Below are positions 6,676 to 10,970 of a stretch of DNA of 10,970 nt, one piece after another (position 1 is the first letter of the stretch; every line of letters starts with the position of its first letter). The DNA is from Lachnospiraceae bacterium UBA3845. GTDB taxonomy: Bacteria > Bacillota > Clostridia > Lachnospirales > Lachnospiraceae. The position numbers and the translations under genes are program-made. The stretch is from positions 1 through 10,970 of the forward strand of contig DGHP01000044.1 in the NCBI GenBank assembly GCA_002392705.1, read 5' to 3'. Under the pieces are notes generated by a model. It was not told where the DNA came from. It worked only from the letters and a program-made list of their open reading frames with translations, and did no database searches.

Positions 6676-6698
6676 AAGAGAGGTGATTTTCATCTCTT
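6676..6698 (-). other. Small stem-loop between permease and binding-protein genes
   Basis: AAGAGAUGA (6698-6690) pairs with UCA and UCUCUU (6686-6676), with a two-base CC bulge and an AAA loop, giving nine pairs. No U-run follows. Together with the hairpin at 6637-6658 it fills the 152-base gap before the binding-protein gene. Confidence 0.4.
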
Positions 6699-6754
6699 GA
6701 TGATCACAGTGCCAAATGTCTTCCTACACGCTGTATAAATGTCTGGCAGTCCAA

Positions 6755-7723
6755 TCACTTGATTACTTTTCTCTTGATGATATCGATACATACAGCGCCG
6801 ATCAGCACAAGACCCGTAATGATCTGCTGCATGTTCGCGTTAAAGCCGATATAGGGAAGTCCCTGTTTCAGGAAAATGATGACATACGCGCCGATCACCG
6901 TACCGTAGATGGTCCCGTATCCGCCGGAAGCGGATACGCCCCCCACGATGGCGCCTCCGATCGCGTCCAGTTCCATGCCGGCGCCCGTACCCGGCTGGAC
7001 GGTCTTGATGACCGCCGCGTAGGCGATGGATGCCAGGCCGGCGAACAGTCCGCTCACCACATAGACCATCACGTGATAGAAGCGTACATTAATACCGGAC
7101 AGCATGGCAGCTTCCTTATTAGAGCCGATGGCGATCGTATACCTTCCGAACCTGGTATGCGCCAGGATAAACTGCATGAGCAGCATCAGCAGGATAATCC
7201 AGACCAGCCCCAGCGGAATCTTGGTCTTGTTCGCGGTCGTGATCTTGAAGATCGAATGGAACCAGCCATTATCCTGCTTGGCGGTCGGCCACGGGACCGC
7301 GAAGGATCCTGTCACAACAGAGCCCAGGCCTCTGGTGATCATGCAGTTGCACAGGGTCGCCAGAAAAGGCGGAAGTCCGAGAATGGAGATCAGCACGCCG
7401 TTGCACAGACCAATCGCAGCTCCGAAAAGGATAGATACGAGGATTGCGAGGCCTGTCGGAACATTGTAGTTCCGGATAAGAAAACCGCCGGCCAGCGCAT
7501 AGCAGATCATTCCGGTGCCGATGGAAAGATCCACGCCGCCTGTAATCAGCGGAAACGCCACGCCGATTGCCATCAGAACGTAATAATAGGAAATGTCCAT
7601 CATGCTCAGGAAAGTGGTGTATTTCCCGAAATCGGAACTGATCGTCCGGAAGATCAGGTAAAGAGCGACAAGGACGATCGCGACGATGACTTCCTGGGAA
7701 AATATGGTTTTTTTCTTGGTCAT
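6755..7723 (-). CDS. ABC sugar-importer permease, second of two (RbsC family)
   Basis: This 322-residue integral membrane protein of the RbsC/BPD_transp_2 family has about eight to ten hydrophobic helices. Family blocks are FPLITGGVDLSIG, LGLPPFLATL, GRYTIAIGSNKEAAMLSGINVR (the cytoplasmic loop that contacts the ATPase), GAGMELDAIGGAIVGG and the final ITGLVLIGAV. It ends in a basic KRKVIK tail. It is a clear paralogue of the permease at 9253-10230 in the same positions but differs widely between motifs, so the two likely form a heterodimeric channel. The ATG at 7723 is chosen over a longer frame (7822) because GGGAGGAG lies immediately upstream and the longer form would run into the ATPase gene. 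The gap to the ATPase stop codon is 13 bases. Confidence 0.92.
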   Translation of the reverse strand: MTKKKTIFSQEVIVAIVLVALYLIFRTISSDFGKYTTFLSMMDISYYYVLMAIGVAFPLITGGVDLSIGTGMICYALAGGFLIRNYNVPTGLAILVSILFGAAIGLCNGVLISILGLPPFLATLCNCMITRGLGSVVTGSFAVPWPTAKQDNGWFHSIFKITTANKTKIPLGLVWIILLMLLMQFILAHTRFGRYTIAIGSNKEAAMLSGINVRFYHVMVYVVSGLFAGLASIAYAAVIKTVQPGTGAGMELDAIGGAIVGGVSASGGYGTIYGTVIGAYVIIFLKQGLPYIGFNANMQQIITGLVLIGAVCIDIIKRKVIK

Positions 7724-7736
7724 TTTCTCTCCTCCC

Positions 7737-9233
7737 TCATCTGATATCACGCGTCGCCTTGTCCATAATTGCTTCCTGTGTGGCTTCCTCAATGGGGATC
7801 TCGCCTGTCTTTTTCCCTTCACACATGACGATGATCCTGTCGCTCATCCGGAGGATCTCCGTCATTTCCGAGGAGATCATGATAATGGATTTCCCCTCTG
7901 CGGCAAGCCGGTTCATCAGTTTGTAGATCTCATTTTTCGCTCCTACGTCGATACCCCTGGTCGGTTCGTCAAAGATCAGGATGTCGCAGTTGCGCACCAG
8001 CCATTTTGCGATAACCACCTTCTGCTGATTTCCGCCGGAGAGGTTGACGACCAGCTGATCCGGGCCGGGCGTCTTGGTATCCAGCTCTTTGATATACTGC
8101 AGGGTGACCGCTCTCTCCGTGCTCTTATTGATAAACAGGCCCGCCATATACTCTTTCAGGGTGGCCAGCGTGGAATTTTCCGTGATCGTCTTCTGAACGG
8201 CGATCCCGTAACGCTTGCGGTCCTCAGACAGATATCCGATACCGTGTTTTACCGCATCTTCCGGAGAATTGATCGTCACCTTTTCTCCATTAATATATAT
8301 GTCGCCGCTCTGCTTCGGATCCGCTCCGAACAAAGCTCTGGCTGTTTCCGTCCTTCCGGCGCCCATCAGTCCCGAAAAGCCCAGGATCTCTCCTTTCCGG
8401 AGTTCAAAGCTCACATCCTGCACCATCTTTCCCGCGTTGAGATGGTCCACCTTCAGTACCACCGGCGCATCCGCCGGAACCATGCTGTGTGTCTTGGGTT
8501 CTTCATAGATCACGCGGCCCACCATCATGTTGATGATATCTTCCTTGGTGCATTCGTCGGTGATCAGTGTCCCCACATAAGTTCCGTCCCGCATGACAGT
8601 CACGCGGTCCGTGATGACTTTGATCTCGTCCATGCGGTGAGAGATGTAAATGATTCCAAGGTTCTGGCTGCGAAGATCCCGGATGATCGCGAACAGGTCG
8701 TCGATTTCCTTCTCGGTCAGCGCCGCGGAAGGCTCGTCAAAGATGATCACCTTCGCCTTGTGGGAAATGGCCTTCGCGATCTCGCACATCTGCTGTTTGC
8801 CTACTGTCAGATCACTCATCTTAGCTCTCGGATCGATATTGATGTGCAGCTCGTCAAACAGTTTTTTCGACTCTTCAATCATCCTGCGGTCATCGATCAT
8901 GAAGCCTTTCCTGAACTCGCGGCCGATAAAGATATTCTGCGCCACGGTCAGGTCTCCCACCATGTTCAGTTCCTGGTGAACGATGACGATACCCGCTTCC
9001 TGGGCATCATGTGTATTGTGGTACTCTACTTCTTTTCCTTCAAAAGTGATGGTGCCCGAATCCTTGCTGTAGATCCCGGTCAGCACCTTCATAAGCGTCG
9101 ATTTTCCCGCGCCGTTCTCACCCATCAGCGCATGGACCTCGCCCCGCCGGAGTTCAAAATCCACATGATCCAGCGCATGGACACCGGGGAAGGATTTGTC
9201 GATGCCGCTCATTGTTAAAATCACTTCGCCCAT
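7737..9233 (-). CDS. ABC sugar-importer ATPase with two nucleotide-binding domains (RbsA family)
   Basis: This 498-residue cytoplasmic protein powers the importer; RbsA proteins are about 500 residues. The first domain has Walker A GENGAGKST (38-46), Q-loop HQELN (Q87), a degenerate signature LTVGKQQ (142-148), Walker B VIIFDEP (162-168) and switch His199. The second domain (from about 255) has a Walker A-like GLMGAGRTE (288-296) with Arg in place of the usual Lys, a normal signature LSGGNQQ (398-404), Walker B ILIFDEP (418-424), and Ser instead of His at the switch. That asymmetry is normal for the family: the sound Walker A of domain one pairs with the sound signature of domain two. The start at 9233 is chosen because AAAGGAG precedes it by nine bases and homology begins there; an upstream ATG at 9305 lies inside the permease gene. 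The gap to that permease is 19 bases. Confidence 0.95.
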   Translation of the reverse strand: MGEVILTMSGIDKSFPGVHALDHVDFELRRGEVHALMGENGAGKSTLMKVLTGIYSKDSGTITFEGKEVEYHNTHDAQEAGIVIVHQELNMVGDLTVAQNIFIGREFRKGFMIDDRRMIEESKKLFDELHINIDPRAKMSDLTVGKQQMCEIAKAISHKAKVIIFDEPSAALTEKEIDDLFAIIRDLRSQNLGIIYISHRMDEIKVITDRVTVMRDGTYVGTLITDECTKEDIINMMVGRVIYEEPKTHSMVPADAPVVLKVDHLNAGKMVQDVSFELRKGEILGFSGLMGAGRTETARALFGADPKQSGDIYINGEKVTINSPEDAVKHGIGYLSEDRKRYGIAVQKTITENSTLATLKEYMAGLFINKSTERAVTLQYIKELDTKTPGPDQLVVNLSGGNQQKVVIAKWLVRNCDILIFDEPTRGIDVGAKNEIYKLMNRLAAEGKSIIMISSEMTEILRMSDRIIVMCEGKKTGEIPIEEATQEAIMDKATRDIR

Positions 9234-9252
9234 CTTCTCCTTCTCCTTTCTG

Positions 9253-10230
9253 TCAGTTCCTGCGCCGTCTCGCGGAAACGTCCGCATAGACGAATACAAT
9301 GACAATCAGTCCGGTAATGATCATCTGCACTTCCTTCGTCATGCGCATGGCCATGATCCCCTCCTGCAGAAGAGAGATGACAAACACGCCGATTACGGTA
9401 CCGCCGATGGACGCAAGTCCGCCTCCCATGGAGGTTCCTCCCATAACGCAGGACGCAATTGCCTCGTTGTTGTAGGTATCGCCAAGTCCCGGCTGAACGG
9501 TTGTATAAGCGCTGACAAAGAAGATCGCCGCAATTCCCGCCATGGTTCCGCAGATCACATAGGCCAGCATCTGCCATTTACGTACATTGACGCCCGAAAG
9601 GCGGACTGCTTCCTTATTGCTGCCCAGGCAGAGAATATATCGCCCGGCTCTGGTGTTATTCATGACGATGAACAGAATAACAATGGCAATGCCGAATATG
9701 ATCAGTCCAACCGGAATTCCATCTACCTTGACGAGGTTCCGGAACCAGCCGTTTCCCGAAGGATCATTGCTCTGGGGCCAGCTGACGGACTGTGTCTTGG
9801 TAAACACAGATCCAAGCCCTTTGGCGATATTCATGGTCGCCATGGATACAATAAAGGGCGGGACGCCGACAAAGGCGACGAGGTAACCGTTAAAGCACCC
9901 GAAAAGCATGCCGATCACGATGCTCATCAGAAGCGCCACGACAACGGGCACGCCGAAGGTATTGAGGGAGTAGCCGGACATCAGAGCGCAGCAGAACATC
10001 ACCGGCCCGATGGAAAAGTCTATTCCCCCTGTTGCAATCACAAATGTAACGCCCAGCGCGAGGAAGCCGAGGAAATAAACATAGTTCAGGATGCTCATAA
10101 TCCGGGCCATGCTCGCGAAACCGGGAATGATAACAGAAAAAGCCCCATACATTAAAAGCAGAATCAAAAATAGGATAATCCGGTTAAATCCCAGTTTTTT
10201 AACGATCGGATTGTTCTTGATCTTTTCCAA
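9253..10230 (-). CDS. ABC sugar-importer permease, first of two (RbsC family), TTG start
   Basis: This 325-residue RbsC-type membrane protein has family blocks FVIATGGIDFSIG, VGVPPFIVSM, GRYILCLGSNKEAVRLSGVNVR (ATPase-contact loop), ASCVMGGTSMGGG and ITGLIVIVFVYAD. It ends in a strongly basic ARRRRN tail on the cytoplasmic side. A longer hydrophilic loop with SWPQSNDPSGNGWF is shared in outline with the second permease (PWPTAKQDNGWF), supporting duplication from one ancestor. Translation appears to begin at TTG (10230-10228), seven bases after AGGAGGG; the ATG just inside that spacing is in another frame and stops after 12 codons. It is the first importer cistron. The 120-base gap upstream holds stem-loops but no promoter I would defend, so it is probably co-transcribed with the dehydrogenase. 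Confidence 0.92.
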   Translation of the reverse strand: MEKIKNNPIVKKLGFNRIILFLILLLMYGAFSVIIPGFASMARIMSILNYVYFLGFLALGVTFVIATGGIDFSIGPVMFCCALMSGYSLNTFGVPVVVALLMSIVIGMLFGCFNGYLVAFVGVPPFIVSMATMNIAKGLGSVFTKTQSVSWPQSNDPSGNGWFRNLVKVDGIPVGLIIFGIAIVILFIVMNNTRAGRYILCLGSNKEAVRLSGVNVRKWQMLAYVICGTMAGIAAIFFVSAYTTVQPGLGDTYNNEAIASCVMGGTSMGGGLASIGGTVIGVFVISLLQEGIMAMRMTKEVQMIITGLIVIVFVYADVSARRRRN

Positions 10231-10237
10231 CTGACAT

Positions 10238-10244
10238 CCCTCCT
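10238..10244 (-). promoter_or_regulatory. Ribosome binding site that supports the TTG start
   Basis: AGGAGGG ends seven bases before TTG at 10230. The only nearby ATG (10237-10235) abuts the site, is out of frame and meets a stop after 12 codons, so the TTG is the best start. Confidence 0.7.
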
Positions 10245-10299
10245 GTTAGCTGCTGCTGTGTTCCCGGGCCGCGTCCGGAAATGTCCGGCCTCAGAATTG

Positions 10300-10324
10300 A
10301 ATTCCGGCGTCTGCCGCCAGAATC
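10300..10324 (-). other. Stem-loop between dehydrogenase and first permease
   Basis: GAUUCUGGCG (10324-10315) pairs with CGCCGGAAUU (10309-10300) around a GCAGA loop, giving ten pairs including two G-U. A smaller CCGGA/UCCGG hairpin follows at 10288-10275. Neither has a U-run. They may mark an mRNA processing or stability boundary between the dehydrogenase and importer messages. Confidence 0.5.
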
Positions 10325-10350
10325 GAATCTGTTAAAATTTCAGTTCTCTC

Positions 10351-10970
10351 TCAGTCCGGATATACCACCGCCACTTTTCCGCATTTGCCGCTGGCCATCA
10401 GGGCGTACGCTTCATCTGCTTTTTCGATCGGGAACTCATCAGTGATCAGGTCGCCGGGATGGATACCCCAGCGGACCAGCTTGTCCACCAGATCCATCAT
10501 CTTCCAGGTGGATGTCACCCAGGAACCGTAGATCGTCTTCTGGGAATGCATCATATCCGGGCTCGGATTGAGGGTCATGGTATTTCCTTCACCTACAAGG
10601 GCAATCTTCGCCCACTCTTTGGAAGCTCTTACGCAGGTCTGGCGTCCCGAATCGCTTGCGGAACAGTCGATGGCGCGCTCAACGCCCTTTCCTCCCGTCA
10701 CGTCGAGAATATCCTGTACGGTGTGATCACTCGGTTTGAACACATAATCGACCAGGCCAAGCTTCTTTGCCAGATCGATCCGGTAGTCATTCATCTCAAC
10801 GCCGATCAGCTTGTCGGCGCCCATCGCTTTCGCCAGCATCAGAGTCGCAAGGCCGACCGGGCCGAGACCGGTCACGAGTACGGCGTCATTGCCGCTCACG
10901 CCGATTTTCTCCAGAGCTTCATATACCGTACCGAAGCCGCAGGCAACCTGGGCGCCGTCCTTGTAGGTCA
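10351..10970 (-). CDS. Zinc-family (MDR) alcohol/polyol dehydrogenase, C-terminal 205 residues (5' end outside the window)
   Basis: The visible part covers the cofactor half of a medium-chain dehydrogenase/reductase. It enters at ACGFGTVYEAL, the helix after the catalytic domain. It then shows the Rossmann glycine motif GLGPVG (fragment residues 34-39), an acidic Glu58 at the end of the second strand (typical of NAD rather than NADP use), AIDCSAS, and the typical MDR ending EFPIEKADEAYALMASGKCGKVAVVYPD. The catalytic zinc ligands lie upstream of the window, so activity cannot be judged. Family members oxidise polyols or reduce aldehydes. Beside a fucose pathway, candidates are reduction of L-lactaldehyde to 1,2-propanediol or oxidation of a sugar or polyol; this is inference. 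The stop lies 120 bases before the first permease on the same strand, so it is likely the upstream part of the operon. Confidence 0.88.
   Translation of the reverse strand, partial: TYKDGAQVACGFGTVYEALEKIGVSGNDAVLVTGLGPVGLATLMLAKAMGADKLIGVEMNDYRIDLAKKLGLVDYVFKPSDHTVQDILDVTGGKGVERAIDCSASDSGRQTCVRASKEWAKIALVGEGNTMTLNPSPDMMHSQKTIYGSWVTSTWKMMDLVDKLVRWGIHPGDLITDEFPIEKADEAYALMASGKCGKVAVVYPD

Noticed and set aside
6687..6715. Possible promoter TTGGCA-17-TGAAAA before the binding-protein gene
   Set aside because: The -10 element matches only about half the consensus and lacks other support. The gene is readily explained by the upstream operon transcript.
7686..9218. 510-codon open frame on the plus strand opposite the ATPase gene, with similar long plus-strand frames at 1189-2529, 3682-5118, 6716-7744 and 9196-10155
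   Set aside because: Each lies antisense to a gene with clear family motifs, has no recognisable domain, and is rich in His, Arg and Gln as expected of a codon-bias mirror. They are not credible genes.
1..10970. Search for mobile elements, CRISPR arrays, tRNAs or a defence system
   Set aside because: No transposase or integrase motifs, terminal inverted repeats, spaced direct-repeat array or tRNA-like cloverleaf were seen. Apart from the short gaps, the window is filled with recognisable metabolic and transport genes.

Overview
The window reads as a sugar-utilisation operon from a Clostridia-type Firmicute. I would guess Lachnospiraceae or a close relative, but this is inferred only from the purine-rich Shine-Dalgarno sites (AGGAGG type), the moderate GC content and the gene style. 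All ten genes lie on the minus strand, so transcription runs from high to low coordinates. Both end genes are cut by the window edges. No transposase, integrase, phage gene, CRISPR array, tRNA or rRNA is visible.

Layout in transcription order: the 3' part of an NAD-type zinc-family alcohol dehydrogenase (10970-10351); a two-permease carbohydrate ABC importer in the order permease, ATPase, permease, binding protein (10230-5499); L-fucose isomerase (5316-3505); L-fucose mutarotase FucU (3490-3044); L-fuculose-phosphate aldolase FucA (3030-2347); a rhamnulokinase-family sugar kinase (2334-988); then, after a 353-base gap with its own strong promoter, the first 211 residues of a MATE efflux protein (634-1).

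The genes fit one pathway. The importer would bring in L-fucose, FucU would interconvert the anomers, FucI would form L-fuculose, the kinase would form L-fuculose-1-phosphate, and FucA would split it to DHAP and L-lactaldehyde. The dehydrogenase may handle lactaldehyde or an alternative substrate. No classical FucK, FucO, FucP or regulator is visible, so the kinase step appears to be filled by a RhaB-type enzyme. Gaps between catabolic cistrons are 12-14 bases with stop codons abutting or overlapping the next ribosome site, so the operon is tightly coupled. The larger gaps flanking the binding-protein gene (152 and 182 bases) hold strong stem-loops without a close U-run, which suggests segmental mRNA stability control.

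The most interesting non-coding signal is the leader of the MATE gene. It has a near-consensus sigma-A promoter (897-869), a hairpin starting at the predicted transcription start (864-822), and a terminator-like hairpin ending in six U (800-761). A segment of the first hairpin can pair with the 3' arm of the terminator. This is the layout of a transcription attenuator or riboswitch. MATE genes of Clostridia are known targets of the guanidine-IV (mepA) riboswitch class, so that is the first class to test. I cannot confirm it by eye.
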